The notes under the pieces were generated by a model. The model saw only the letters and a list, made by a program, of their open reading frames with translations, searched no databases and had not been told where the DNA came from. DNA of 64,000 bases, taken from positions 3,596,001-3,660,000 of the forward strand of contig NZ_CP055481.1 of assembly GCF_013705725.1 (NCBI RefSeq), read 5' to 3'. Below, in pieces: positions 1-8,398 of this stretch (within the stretch, counting starts at the first letter, position 1; the number at the start of each line of letters is the position of its first letter). This DNA comes from Klebsiella sp. RHBSTW-00484. GTDB taxonomy: Bacteria; Pseudomonadota; Gammaproteobacteria; Enterobacterales; Enterobacteriaceae. The position numbers and the translations under genes were made by a program.

Positions 1-158
1 GGCTCGGCGGGCGCGGCGTGGCGTTGATGGGCTCGCAGCCACAGCTGGTGGCCGGACTGCTGGTCGGCACCGTACTCGGCGTTGCTCTCTTCCGCGGGGT
101 ACCGGTAGGCCCGCTTATCGCCGCCGGGATAATTTCGCTGTTTATAGGGAAGTCGTAG
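1..158 (+). CDS. yeaL: YeaL, UPF0756 membrane protein (3' end only)
   Basis: Only the last 51 codons are in the window (frame starting at base 3, TAG at 156-158). The translation contains [18 protein letters not shown] and a hydrophobic C-terminus, which I recognise from memory as the end of E. coli YeaL, a small multi-pass inner-membrane protein of unknown function. The assignment is supported by context: in E. coli yeaL is next to nimR (yeaM) and nimT (yeaN), as here. The stop codon overlaps the 3' end of the convergent nimR by about 17 bases. Confidence 0.85.
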   Translation, partial: LGGRGVALMGSQPQLVAGLLVGTVLGVALFRGVPVGPLIAAGIISLFIGKS

Positions 159-933
159 TCAGGCTGGCGAGATAGCGTCCCGGCGTTTGGCCCAGCCCTT
201 TTTTAAACATGGTGATAAACGCGGTGGTGGAGTCATAACCCAAACTCTGTGCTGTCTGCTGAACGCTTTGCCCGCGGATCAGCATTTGCAGAGCGAGGAT
301 CAGCTGCAGCTGATGCCGCCAGCGGCGAAAGCTCAGACCCGTTTCGCGCACCACCAGCCGCGCCAGATTACGCTCGCTCATGGCGAACTCAGCCGCCCAC
401 AGCGCCAGCGTTTGCCAACGAGCGGGATCATCGGCCATGACCTCCGCCATTTGGCGAATTTTCGGATGTCCGGATACCGGCAGTTGCAGATGCTCCTGCG
501 GCTGTTGTGGCAGCTCGTCAAACAGCACCTGCACCAGGCGGTGCATCGCCGCTGATTCCAATTCTGCCCTGCCGCGCTGGGACATGGTCAAAATAAGCTC
601 GCGCACCAGCGGTGAAATCTTTAACGTACAGCAGAAATTCGGCATCGGGGCCGCACCGGGTTCAATAAACAAAAAACAGATCTGCGCTCCCGGCGTCGCC
701 CGGTTGCTATGGGGTATCTGCCCAGGGACCCACACCGCATACTGCGGCGGCACCATCAACATTGCATTTTCCACTTCGCAAGTTAGTGCTCCATGCAGCG
801 CCAGGATCAACTGACCTTTGCGGTGCTGATGACGCGGAATATGCTGCTCGTTCGCGACAACCTGAATACGAAATGCCAGCGCCGCTTCATGGCCGCTGTC
901 CGGGTCATAGCCGTCCAGGCCGAGTCCGATCAT
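142..933 (-). CDS. nimR: NimR, AraC-family repressor of nimT
   Basis: 263-residue AraC/XylS-type regulator. The N-terminal half is a cupin-like sensor domain ([18 protein letters not shown], about residues 32-49) and the C-terminal half carries two helix-turn-helix motifs, the second around [20 protein letters not shown]. It matches E. coli NimR (YeaM) over its length from memory. NimR represses the divergent exporter gene nimT, and the gene is placed exactly so here, with about 100 bp between the two starts. The start ATG at 933-931 gives the family length. Confidence 0.93.
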   Translation of the reverse strand: MIGLGLDGYDPDSGHEAALAFRIQVVANEQHIPRHQHRKGQLILALHGALTCEVENAMLMVPPQYAVWVPGQIPHSNRATPGAQICFLFIEPGAAPMPNFCCTLKISPLVRELILTMSQRGRAELESAAMHRLVQVLFDELPQQPQEHLQLPVSGHPKIRQMAEVMADDPARWQTLALWAAEFAMSERNLARLVVRETGLSFRRWRHQLQLILALQMLIRGQSVQQTAQSLGYDSTTAFITMFKKGLGQTPGRYLASLTTTSL

Positions 934-1034
934 AAGATTGTCCGATATTAGCGATATTCTGTCATTTTAGCTTGATTTAAACAGACCGCAAACAGGCTAT
1001 TGTTAACGCCTCGTTTTTCTTGTCTGAGATAGCC
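934..1034. promoter_or_regulatory. nimR-nimT divergent control region
   Basis: This 101-bp gap separates the divergent starts of nimR and nimT. It contains two near-repeats, cgatatta and cgatattct, at about 942-960 that could be part of a NimR operator. In E. coli NimR controls nimT from the intergenic region; the exact operator here is not proven. Confidence 0.45.
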
Positions 1035-2219
1035 ATGAATTCTGTTTCATCTTCTACCGGCCGCCGTAATCTTTTATTGATTGCCGGTATCTTGCTGATT
1101 GCGACCACCTTACGCGTTGCATTTACCGGCGCCGCACCGCTGCTGGACGCAATTCGCAGCGAATATGGCCTCACCGCCGCGCAAACCGGCCTGTTGACGA
1201 CCCTGCCGCTGCTGGCCTTCGGCCTGGTCTCACCGCTGGCTGCGGGCATCGCACGTCGATTCGGCATTGAACGCAGCCTGCTGCTGGCGATGATCCTAAT
1301 TTGCCTGGGTATCGGTCTGCGCTCGCTACCTTCCGTGGCATTACTGTTTATCGGCACCACGATTATCGGCTGCGGTATTGCGCTGGGGAACGTCCTGCTG
1401 CCCGGATTAATCAAACGCGATTTCTCGCAGCATGTTGCCAAAATGACCGGTGCCTACTCCCTGACGATGGGCGGTGCCGCTGCGCTGGGGTCGGCGATGG
1501 TGGTCCCGTTGGCGCTTGCCGGACTCGGCTGGCGCGGGGCACTGCTGATGCTGATGGTTTTCCCCCTGTTGGCACTGTTTGTCTGGCTACCGCAGTCGCG
1601 TCAGCAGGCCCCTGCGCCGCTAACAAATTCGGGCGCGGTCCACAACCGCGGGATCTGGCGCTCGGCACTGGCCTGGCAGGTTACGCTATTTCTCGGCATT
1701 AACTCGCTGGTCTATTACGTCATCATCGGCTGGCTGCCCGCTATTTTGCAAAGCATTGGCTACAGCGAAGCTCAGGCCGGGTCTCTGCACGGGCTACTTC
1801 AGTTAGCGACCGCAGCTCCCGGGCTGGCGATCCCGTTGATTCTCCATCGGCTGAAAGATCAGCGCGGCATTGCCGTTCTTGTTTCGTTGATGTGCGCCGC
1901 TAGCGCGCTCGGATTATGGTTTTTGCCCGCTCAGGCGGTGATATGGACGCTGATATTCGGCTTTGGATCCGGCGCAACCATGATTCTGGGGCTGACCTTC
2001 ATTGGCCTGCGCGCTAATTCGGCACATCAGGCCGCCGCGTTATCGGGAATGGCGCAGGCCGTTGGCTATCTGCTGGCCGCATGCGGGCCGCCGGTGATGG
2101 GGAAAATTCATGATGCCAACGGCGACTGGCATATTCCGCTGATCGCCGTGGCGCTGATTTCAATCGCAATGGCGGTATTTGGTGCGCTGGCCGGTCGCGA
2201 TCGGGAGATCAACAGCTAG
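1035..2219 (+). CDS. nimT: NimT, CynX/NimT-family MFS exporter
   Basis: 394-residue major-facilitator protein with about 12 hydrophobic segments (for example LLLIAGILLIATTLRVAF near the N-terminus). It matches E. coli NimT (YeaN), an inner-membrane exporter that confers 2-nitroimidazole resistance and belongs to the cyanate-porter (CynX) group. I take the ATG at 1035 rather than an upstream TTG at 1020 because it gives the family length (393 residues in E. coli). It is divergent from its regulator nimR and is followed by a strong hairpin. Confidence 0.93.
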   Translation: MNSVSSSTGRRNLLLIAGILLIATTLRVAFTGAAPLLDAIRSEYGLTAAQTGLLTTLPLLAFGLVSPLAAGIARRFGIERSLLLAMILICLGIGLRSLPSVALLFIGTTIIGCGIALGNVLLPGLIKRDFSQHVAKMTGAYSLTMGGAAALGSAMVVPLALAGLGWRGALLMLMVFPLLALFVWLPQSRQQAPAPLTNSGAVHNRGIWRSALAWQVTLFLGINSLVYYVIIGWLPAILQSIGYSEAQAGSLHGLLQLATAAPGLAIPLILHRLKDQRGIAVLVSLMCAASALGLWFLPAQAVIWTLIFGFGSGATMILGLTFIGLRANSAHQAAALSGMAQAVGYLLAACGPPVMGKIHDANGDWHIPLIAVALISIAMAVFGALAGRDREINS

Positions 2220-2228
2220 CGACACCAG

Positions 2229-2257
2229 CGCCCGGCAATTTTCGCTGCCGGGCGTTT
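2229..2257. terminator. Bidirectional Rho-independent terminator after nimT
   Basis: A 9-bp perfect stem (cgcccggca at 2229-2237 with tgccgggcg at 2246-2254) and a short T run. It lies between the convergent ends of nimT and the glutaminase-like gene and could stop both. Confidence 0.8.
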
Positions 2258-2259
2258 AC

Positions 2260-2955
2260 TTATTGGCTTGCCGCGTGCAAAAACGCGTGCACCAGCGGCG
2301 ATGGGCGCCCTTCCAGCGCATTGCGCTCGTGCTGGAATAGCGTGGCGACAAAGAACGGATGCGTTATCAGCTCCACCGCCCGAATCTCGCCATCATCATC
2401 CCAGCCGGTCACCCGCAGATCGCCCTGCTCCAGTTCGCGAGCAAAGTCTTCTGCAATCCCATAGTTGCAGTGGTAACCCTCTTCAATGCTGTCACGCCCA
2501 TAGGCGCGAGCGATCAGGGTATTGGCACGCAGTTCAATGCCATCAGTCTTTTCCACCAGCGAGCAGCTCAGCGGTGCAATCACCATCCGGCCTTCGGTAT
2601 CAGTTTCGGCATGCGCAGCATCCTGCCAGCCCATCACGTTACGCGCGTATTCAACGATCGCGTGCTGGAAACCGCCGCAGGTACCGAGGAACGGAATGCT
2701 GTTTTCACGCGCGTGGCGAATGGCGATAAACGCGCCTTCGGCGTTTTTATAAGGACTGGCGGGAACGACCCAGATAGCATCGTAGTCGGCCAGATCGTCG
2801 GCGGAGCTTATCTCGCTGGTTGCCAGCCAGTCGTAGCGCAACGCAAGCTCCATTACGGCAGCGGCATCATCAATCGCCAGCGGAATCGCTTTATGGGCAA
2901 TTACATCAGGGTTGTAGTCACCAACCAGGGCAATACGCAAGGGTGAGGAGTTCAT
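2260..2955 (-). CDS. CTP-synthase-C-terminal-related glutaminase-like protein
   Basis: 231-residue stand-alone class I glutamine-amidotransferase-like domain, resembling the glutaminase half of CTP synthase. The nucleophile elbow is visible (FLGTCGGFQHA, about residues 95-105). The C-terminal block reads HPFFVATLFQHERNA where CTP synthase has HPFFV..QFHPEF, so the usual catalytic His-Pro-Glu is Gln-His-Glu. The Cys and Glu are kept but the His position is changed, which makes ordinary glutaminase activity doubtful. There is no synthetase partner nearby. Such proteins are annotated as CTP synthase C-terminal region-related; the function is unknown. Confidence 0.75.
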   Translation of the reverse strand: MNSSPLRIALVGDYNPDVIAHKAIPLAIDDAAAVMELALRYDWLATSEISSADDLADYDAIWVVPASPYKNAEGAFIAIRHARENSIPFLGTCGGFQHAIVEYARNVMGWQDAAHAETDTEGRMVIAPLSCSLVEKTDGIELRANTLIARAYGRDSIEEGYHCNYGIAEDFARELEQGDLRVTGWDDDGEIRAVELITHPFFVATLFQHERNALEGRPSPLVHAFLHAASQ

Positions 2956-3117
2956 AGCAGGATCCTTATGTCAGAGCGATTATCAGGCAACACAAGGAGC
3001 CTCAGGTTAGCGATCCCGGCGGCGGAACACAATCCTTATTTTTTACTGGCCTGGTCCCGCGCAATTTTGCCTGACAGGCGGTATGGTATAAAGCAAAGGA
3101 ATGGCTACGGATACGAG

Positions 3118-3627
3118 ATGAAGAGCAAAATTCTGGTCAGCGCCTGTCTGATGGGCTTTCAGGTTCGCTATAACGGCAGTAACAAAGCGCAGCTGGCCGA
3201 CGCGCTATCGCGCTGGCAGCAAGAGGGACGGCTGATCATCCACTGCCCGGAGCTGGCAGCCGGTTTGCCAGTCCCCCGACTTCCGGCTGAAATCCTCAAT
3301 GCTCAGGGCGCTGATGTAATGCAAAACCGCGCGCAAATCGTTGAAAGTGATGGTCAGGATGTTACTGCGCACTATCAACTGGCCGCCTGGCTGGCGCTGA
3401 AAGCAGCGCAAGAAGAAGGCTGTGCCGCCGCATTGTTGACCGATGGTAGCCCAACCTGCGGTAGCCAGTTTATCTATGATGGTACCTTTAACGGGCAGCG
3501 CAAACCTGGCTCTGGCGTTGCGGCCGCGCTGCTTCGCGAGCATGGCATTACGGTATTTTCCGACGGGCAGATCCCGCAACTGCTCAACTGGATGGAACAA
3601 AGGGAGAGTGACGATGATTCAATGTAA
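3118..3627 (+). CDS. DUF523 family protein
   Basis: 169-residue protein beginning MKSKILVSACLMGFQVRYNG, the typical DUF523 N-terminus (the VSACL(L/M)G motif), with a second Cys motif TDGSPTCGS near residue 112. Conserved cysteines suggest metal or Fe-S binding, but no function is established to my knowledge. I choose the ATG at 3118 because similarity starts there; an upstream in-frame ATG at 2968 adds 50 unrelated residues. Its last 14 bases overlap the start of yeaO, so the two genes are probably translationally coupled. Confidence 0.8.
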   Translation: MKSKILVSACLMGFQVRYNGSNKAQLADALSRWQQEGRLIIHCPELAAGLPVPRLPAEILNAQGADVMQNRAQIVESDGQDVTAHYQLAAWLALKAAQEEGCAAALLTDGSPTCGSQFIYDGTFNGQRKPGSGVAAALLREHGITVFSDGQIPQLLNWMEQRESDDDSM

Positions 3628-3961
3628 GCGCGTTTATGACCCACAAGAAGAGAGCGATGGCTATCGCGTGCTGGTTGATCGTCTGTGGCCGCGTGGCATT
3701 AAAAAAGAGGCACTGAACTACGATGAGTGGTGTAAAACGCTGACCCCGTCGGCTGATTTACGCAAGGCTTTCCACAGCGAAACTATCGATTTTACTCACT
3801 TCAGTCAGCTCTATCGTCAGGAACTTGACGCCCACCGCGATGAAGGCGCGCGCCTCGCCGCCCTGGCCCGTCAGCAGCAGCTAACGCTACTCTATGGGGC
3901 GAAAAACACCCGACAAAATCATGCTCAGGTGCTTGCCGCCTGGCTGGAAGCGCTGGAATAA
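3614..3961 (+). CDS. yeaO: YeaO, DUF488 family protein
   Basis: 115-residue DUF488 protein. The signature YRVLVDRLWPRGIKK occurs near residue 18 and LLYGAKNTRQNHA near residue 90. It matches E. coli YeaO from memory; the biochemical function is not established. The start ATG at 3614 lies inside the DUF523 gene, out of frame, so the two form a tight operon. In E. coli yeaO likewise follows nimT. Confidence 0.9.
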   Translation: MIQCKRVYDPQEESDGYRVLVDRLWPRGIKKEALNYDEWCKTLTPSADLRKAFHSETIDFTHFSQLYRQELDAHRDEGARLAALARQQQLTLLYGAKNTRQNHAQVLAAWLEALE

Positions 3962-3964
3962 GCG

Positions 3965-4204
3965 CTACGACTTAGCCGGATGGTCGCGACGCCAGAGGTC
4001 CCATTCGTCAATCGTTTCACCCCCCGGCAGCTTACAGTCCGTGCGCACGCCCTGCGGGCTTTGTACAGGTACCTGAGTGCCTCCCAGCTGTTCGCAGTAA
4101 ACCGACGCCGGGTTAGCCATGCCCACCGGATGCGTGGGCTGAGTCTGTTGAGGCTGAGCGCATCCGGCGAGCGCCAGAGGCAGCATGATTGTCATCCACT
4201 TCAT
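3965..4204 (-). CDS. yoaF: YoaF, small lipoprotein (DUF333)
   Basis: 79-residue predicted lipoprotein. The start MKWMTIMLPLALAGCAQ is a lipoprotein signal peptide with a lipobox (LAGC), and the mature part carries the DUF333 pattern MANPASVYCEQLGGT and LPGGETIDEWDLWRR. It matches E. coli YoaF. The ATG at 4204 is preceded by a good Shine-Dalgarno (ggag); an upstream in-frame ATG at 4252 would bury the signal peptide. It is convergent with yeaO, ending 4 bases from its stop. Confidence 0.9.
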   Translation of the reverse strand: MKWMTIMLPLALAGCAQPQQTQPTHPVGMANPASVYCEQLGGTQVPVQSPQGVRTDCKLPGGETIDEWDLWRRDHPAKS

Positions 4205-4264
4205 TTTTACTCCTTCGTTGTTCAGGACGACCTTTTCGTCCTGAATCTCCACGGTTTCTCCATT

Positions 4265-4376
4265 TTAACTACACTTTTACCTCGTAGTGTAGCCCCTGTT
4301 CTCGAACTGACCAGAGAACAGATCATTCCATAATCAATGAGTTTTTCCCCGTCGCCCCCGACGGGGCTTTTTTTCC
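4265..4376 (+). ncRNA. Candidate small RNA or structured leader (three stem-loops)
   Basis: Three consecutive hairpins occupy this gap: ctacact/agtgtag (4269-4275 with 4286-4292), tgttctc/gagaaca (4297-4303 with 4314-4320), and a GC-rich terminator stem ccccgtcg/cgacgggg (4347-4354 with 4359-4366) followed by seven T. The terminator points along the plus strand, but no plus-strand gene ends here: yoaF upstream runs on the other strand and dgcP starts 130 bases later. This is the layout of an independent small RNA. I do not recognise a known family, and a dgcP leader is possible. Confidence 0.45.
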
Positions 4377-4505
4377 TGGTGCCGATACAGGTATTCTCCC
4401 AACAGATGTGTTAAATTTTATGTATCTCTGTTTACTCTGCGCTGATGGTCGTTTTTAGCATAATTTGCTGGTAGTCACGATCAGCGTTCGGGAGCCGTAT
4501 CATTC

Positions 4506-5519
4506 ATGTCCGACTTTATTCTTGCCCGCGTCTCGCAAACTCTCGCCAATGAACACTCTCTGGAAGCATTGGTGCGGCAGTTACTTGAGATGCTGGAGCT
4601 TGTCACTCGAATGGAATCCACCTACCTGACGCGTATCGACTTTGAGGCGCAGCGACAGCTGATTATGTATGCGCACAACAGCAGCGAAATGCAGATACCT
4701 GAAGGTTTTTCCGTCCCGTGGAACGACTCGCTGTGCAAGCGTGCGCTGGACGATCGCTGCCTGTTCAGCAACGACGTGGCCGAGCGCTGGCGTTCGTGCA
4801 TTGCGGCGCAGGATTTGGGCATCGCCACCTTCTTCAGCATTCCGGTGCGCCTGACCGATGGCTCGCTGTTCGGTACGCTGTGTGCGACCAGCCGCGAAAG
4901 ACAGCCCTATAACCTTGAGGGTGAGCAGGTCATGAACCTGTTTGCCAAGCTCATCTCCCATTACGTTGAGAAAGAGACGCTGGTGCAGCAGTTGCGTACG
5001 GCTAACGTCGCGCTTGAAATGCACTCTTATACCGATGAATTGACCGGTTTGCCCAACCGTCGTTCGCTGTTTAAGCACCTTTCCGCTCAATTCCCCCGCG
5101 CATGTGAGCAGCAGCGCAATGTGCTGATGATTTTTATCGACCTTGATGATTTTAAAGCGATAAACGATCGATTCGGTCACTCGTGTGGCGACAGTTTTCT
5201 CATTCAGATTGGCGAGCGTCTCAATGCCCGTGTACGTAGCGGCGATATTGTCGGTCGCCTTGGTGGGGATGAATTTTTAATTGTCGGCCCGGGCCTTGAA
5301 TTAGCAGAACAGCTAGAGTATATCGCCGCGTTACGCCATGAGTTAACGGGGACCTATTTTCTTGCCGGGAACCGTATTCACTACCCCGGCGCCAGTTTTG
5401 GCGTTATTGACGTCAACCCTCGGGCGATGGACATCGAACAGGCGCTACGTGCCGCCGACGATGCGATGTATCAGGATAAGAAGTCGCGCCGCCAGGGGAC
5501 TTTCTTTCATATAGACTAA
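4506..5519 (+). CDS. dgcP: DgcP (YeaP), GAF-GGDEF diguanylate cyclase
   Basis: 337-residue soluble protein with an N-terminal GAF-type sensor (about 15-155), a short coiled linker, and a GGDEF domain (about 175-330). The active-site motif GRLGGDEFLIV (GGDEF starts at residue 253) is intact, so it should make cyclic di-GMP from two GTP. It matches E. coli YeaP/DgcP and lies in the same order after yoaF. It is followed by the small-protein genes yoaK and yoaJ. Confidence 0.93.
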   Translation: MSDFILARVSQTLANEHSLEALVRQLLEMLELVTRMESTYLTRIDFEAQRQLIMYAHNSSEMQIPEGFSVPWNDSLCKRALDDRCLFSNDVAERWRSCIAAQDLGIATFFSIPVRLTDGSLFGTLCATSRERQPYNLEGEQVMNLFAKLISHYVEKETLVQQLRTANVALEMHSYTDELTGLPNRRSLFKHLSAQFPRACEQQRNVLMIFIDLDDFKAINDRFGHSCGDSFLIQIGERLNARVRSGDIVGRLGGDEFLIVGPGLELAEQLEYIAALRHELTGTYFLAGNRIHYPGASFGVIDVNPRAMDIEQALRAADDAMYQDKKSRRQGTFFHID

Positions 5520-5579
5520 TACAACGCGTGAATATCCCGTATGATGTCAGGCATATTTCGCACCTACAGGGACAAAACA

Positions 5580-5681
5580 ATGAGACTGGGCATTCTATTT
5601 CCGGTGGCTATATTTATCGTCGCCGTTGTTTTTCTGGGCTGGTTTTTTGTTGGCGGTTATGCGGCGCCGGGCGGGGCATAA
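5580..5681 (+). CDS. yoaK: YoaK, 33-residue membrane miniprotein
   Basis: A short ORF starting ATG at 5580 encodes 33 residues with one hydrophobic segment (FPVAIFIVAVVFLGWFF) and the end GGYAAPGGA, almost the same as E. coli YoaK from memory. A purine-rich ribosome site (cagggacaaaaca) precedes it. The stop overlaps the start of yoaJ by one base (TAATG), which implies coupled translation. Confidence 0.88.
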   Translation: MRLGILFPVAIFIVAVVFLGWFFVGGYAAPGGA

Positions 5682-5755
5682 TGAAAAAAAGCACCATTAT
5701 TATGCTTATCATTGCCATTGTGGCGGTAGCAGGTACGCAATTCGGCTGGTGGTAA
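5681..5755 (+). CDS. yoaJ: YoaJ, 24-residue membrane miniprotein
   Basis: A 24-residue ORF (MKKSTIIMLIIAIVAVAGTQ then FGWW) with a single membrane helix, matching E. coli YoaJ. Its ATG shares one base with the yoaK stop codon. The role of the pair is unknown; their conserved arrangement suggests they are made together. Confidence 0.88.
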   Translation: MKKSTIIMLIIAIVAVAGTQFGWW

Positions 5756-5775
5756 AGCGGGTGGCAGAACGCTGA

Positions 5776-5803
5776 ATAAGGCGAACTTCGGTTCGCCTTA
5801 TTG
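5776..5803. terminator. Terminator with UUCG tetraloop after yoaJ
   Basis: An 11-bp perfect stem (ataaggcgaac / gttcgccttat) closed by a ttcg loop at 5787-5790 lies between yoaJ and the convergent small membrane gene and could end transcription in both directions. Confidence 0.75.
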
Positions 5804-5810
5804 CATTACG

Positions 5811-6074
5811 CTAGTCCTGACGATCGGAACCTAAAAACAGGAAACCCAGCGGAATAGAGAACAGCAGCGTGAACACAATGCTATAAACCGTGACCATCGC
5901 CCCTTGCAGGAAGAACATTGACGTCGTCCACTCTGAGTACGGCATATTATACTCGCTCACCACGCCCCCAAAGGTCGCACGGCCAACCACGAAAAGCGCG
6001 ATGGCAAACACCGCCCCTATCGACAGGAAAAACTTCTTGCTGTTTTTATTGCTGGTGAGTTTCTGCAGAATCAT
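5811..6074 (-). CDS. Small two-helix membrane protein, unknown
   Basis: 87-residue protein with two hydrophobic segments (FFLSIGAVFAIALFVVG and AMVTVYSIVFTLLFSIPLGF) separated by a short polar loop. I do not recognise the family with certainty; it may be a DUF2534-type protein. The start ATG at 6074 is preceded by a purine-rich site (gggaacccgg); the longer in-frame extension upstream runs into leuE and is unlikely. It lies downstream of leuE on the same strand. Confidence 0.6.
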   Translation of the reverse strand: MILQKLTSNKNSKKFFLSIGAVFAIALFVVGRATFGGVVSEYNMPYSEWTTSMFFLQGAMVTVYSIVFTLLFSIPLGFLFLGSDRQD

Positions 6075-6201
6075 CCGGGTTCCCTTTTTTCTGAGCGATA
6101 ATCGGCTGTATATGTAACACCAATGCAATAAAAATTGAAGGGATTTTGTTACGAAACAGTGATGGTCGCTATCGGGCCGGTCGCACGTACCGGCCTGATG
6201 A

Positions 6202-6840
6202 CTATGACTGCAGGGTTGCCAGACGGGCAGCGAAACCGACAAAGACTAAGCCAATAAGGCTGTTGCCGATTTTCGCCAGTTTCTTTTTCGTTTTGACATA
6301 GCGCGTCACAAAAGAGCCGGAGACGATCAGGAAGCTCATGTAGCAGAAGCTAATGATTTCCAGAGTCAGCGCCAGAATAAAGAACGCAAGGCCTGGGGTT
6401 TTGGCATTAACGTCGATAAACTGCACGAAAAAAGAGACATAAAACAGAATGGCTTTCGGATTCGTCAGGCTGAGAGTCAGCGAACGCTTAAGAATCGCGC
6501 TCCCTGGTTCGGAATCAGACGCAGAATGACCATCGCGCTGGGTTAACACCGCGTAGAGCATCTTGCCGCCCATCCACAGTAGATAAATCGCCCCCAGGTA
6601 ACGGACAATATTGAACAATACCGGCGTGGTTTTGATGAGCGTCGCGACGCCCGCAAAAGCGAGAAACATCAGTACCGCATCGCCGATAAACACGCCAGCC
6701 GCCGCCAGATAGCCCTTTTTAACGCCGTGAGCAACGCCAGTCTTGAGGACAAAAAAGGTATTTGGGCCGGGCACCAGGATAATAAAGATAGCCCCAACCA
6801 GATAGGTCAGGTAATTCAAAACACCAAACTCAGCGAACAC
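6202..6840 (-). CDS. leuE: LeuE (YeaS), leucine exporter
   Basis: 212-residue LysE/RhtB-family exporter with about six membrane segments. The family N-terminal pattern is present ([20 protein letters not shown]). It matches E. coli LeuE, an inner-membrane exporter of leucine and related amino acids. The start ATG at 6840 gives the exact E. coli length. In E. coli leuE is in the same yea region. Confidence 0.93.
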   Translation of the reverse strand: MFAEFGVLNYLTYLVGAIFIILVPGPNTFFVLKTGVAHGVKKGYLAAAGVFIGDAVLMFLAFAGVATLIKTTPVLFNIVRYLGAIYLLWMGGKMLYAVLTQRDGHSASDSEPGSAILKRSLTLSLTNPKAILFYVSFFVQFIDVNAKTPGLAFFILALTLEIISFCYMSFLIVSGSFVTRYVKTKKKLAKIGNSLIGLVFVGFAARLATLQS

Positions 6841-6930
6841 AACGCACTCCTTCGCTTACAACAAAAAATATGATCCCGCGCACGTTAACGCAACGGAGAC
6901 CATTTTGAAAGCGCTGTGAGTGCGGATGTC

Positions 6931-7845
6931 TTAATACAGCGAAGTTTCGCCCTGCGGACGGGTTTTAAAGCGGCGGTGAACCCACAAATATTGCTCCGGC
7001 GCACGCAGGATCTCTTTCTCAATGACTTTATTGATATAGCTGGCCGCATCCTGTTTATCTTCGCCAGGATAATCGCTCATCACATCACTGATATAGAGGC
7101 GGTAACCTTTGCGGTCTGGCTTGCGTACCATGCTGATAGTCAGCATTTTCGCACCAGACAGGCGAGATAGCACGTAGGTACCGTTGGTCGTTGCTGCATG
7201 TTCCACAGAGAAGAACGGAGCAAACACGCTTCCCTTGGGGCCGTAATCCTGATCCGGGGCGAACCAAACGGCCTCGCCAGATTTCAATGCATGGACCAGA
7301 CCAGACAAATTGCGGCGGTCGATCATCGCTTTGTTGGAACGTAAACGGCCGCGAGTCTGCACCCACTCCATCAGCGGGCTGTTATGTGGACGGTAAGTTG
7401 CCATCATCGGGCGACACAGCCCCATAGTGCGACCACCTAATTCAAGGGACATAAAGTGCACGCCGACAGCCATCACCCCTTTTCCCGCACTCATCGCGTT
7501 GTTGAGGTTATCCAGGCCTTCAACGTCAAACCATTTTCTCACTCGCTCATCGCTCCAGAACCATGCCATACCGGTCTCGATAAGACCCATCCCTAGCGAC
7601 ATGAAGTTTTGTTCAATAAGCTTGTCTCGCTCCGCTGGCGACATATCCGGAAAACAGAGTTCGAGGTTACGTCGGGCGATACGTTCACGGCGTTTTAGAA
7701 AACGTCGTGATGCCCGGCCAGCGCTGGTACCGATAGTATGTAAAACGGGATAGGGTAATTGAACGATGAGCCAGAGTATGGCAAGGCCAAACCAGGTCCC
7801 CCAATTACGGGGATGGAGGAGACTTTTATTAAAAGCGCAAGACAT
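6931..7845 (-). CDS. lpxP: LpxP-type lipid A acyltransferase
   Basis: 304-residue late acyltransferase of the LpxL/LpxM/LpxP family. It has one N-terminal membrane anchor (WFGLAILWLIVQLPYPVL) and the catalytic HX4E block VGVHFMSLELGG near residue 138. Over its length it is closer to LpxP (YRPHNSPLMEWVQTRGR, FAPDQDYG) than I recall for LpxL, so it probably adds palmitoleate to Kdo2-lipid IVA, a cold-adaptation reaction at the inner membrane. I take the ATG at 7845; one at 7863 is also in frame. LpxL-type activity is the main alternative. Confidence 0.82.
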   Translation of the reverse strand: MSCAFNKSLLHPRNWGTWFGLAILWLIVQLPYPVLHTIGTSAGRASRRFLKRRERIARRNLELCFPDMSPAERDKLIEQNFMSLGMGLIETGMAWFWSDERVRKWFDVEGLDNLNNAMSAGKGVMAVGVHFMSLELGGRTMGLCRPMMATYRPHNSPLMEWVQTRGRLRSNKAMIDRRNLSGLVHALKSGEAVWFAPDQDYGPKGSVFAPFFSVEHAATTNGTYVLSRLSGAKMLTISMVRKPDRKGYRLYISDVMSDYPGEDKQDAASYINKVIEKEILRAPEQYLWVHRRFKTRPQGETSLY

Positions 7846-8398
7846 GGTTTTTCCTGTAAACATTCAAACATGAGGTAACGCTTAAGGAAAAAACGAGTCC
7901 CTTCATCGAGTCATTAGGCGATACGTATAGCATTACTGACAATAATAATACTGGTAAATTCACTCCGGCAAGTAAAAAACCACGCCAGCATAAAAAAACA
8001 CAATACAAGCACACCTGTAACAAAATGTAAAATAAAAATGAACAAATCATTACGAATATCTATAAAAAGAATGATTTCCAGGCTAATCATTCATCAGAGC
8101 ACCGTTGAACTTCGATGCCATGCAAGCAGAAAATCATGGCTGCCTCAGAAGCCATGCGGTGTAGAAGGGAACCACTGGAGGTTAAGTTCGGCCCCTTCCC
8201 TGGACATTATAAGCAATAAATACCGCGCTAATCATTACTGGTCAAAATACAAAACCCCACGGCCGTCAATCAGAATGACCCGCCAAAAAAGAGATGCAAG
8301 GTGAAATATTTTCGATATTCACCCTGAAATAAGAATCACCTTATTTTACATCGCTGACAGTAAATAATGTTTATCGACAGTTATTCATATTCCTTGCG
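7846..8398. other. 553-bp gap without a recognised gene
   Basis: AT-rich sequence upstream of lpxP and downstream of the methyltransferase gene. I see no convincing coding sequence, repeat or terminator. It should hold the lpxP promoter; a cold-regulated leader would fit the family but I cannot point to one. Confidence 0.5.

Noticed and set aside
8038..8304. An 88-codon plus-strand frame upstream of lpxP
   Set aside because: No family resemblance, no clear ribosome site and a composition like random intergenic DNA.
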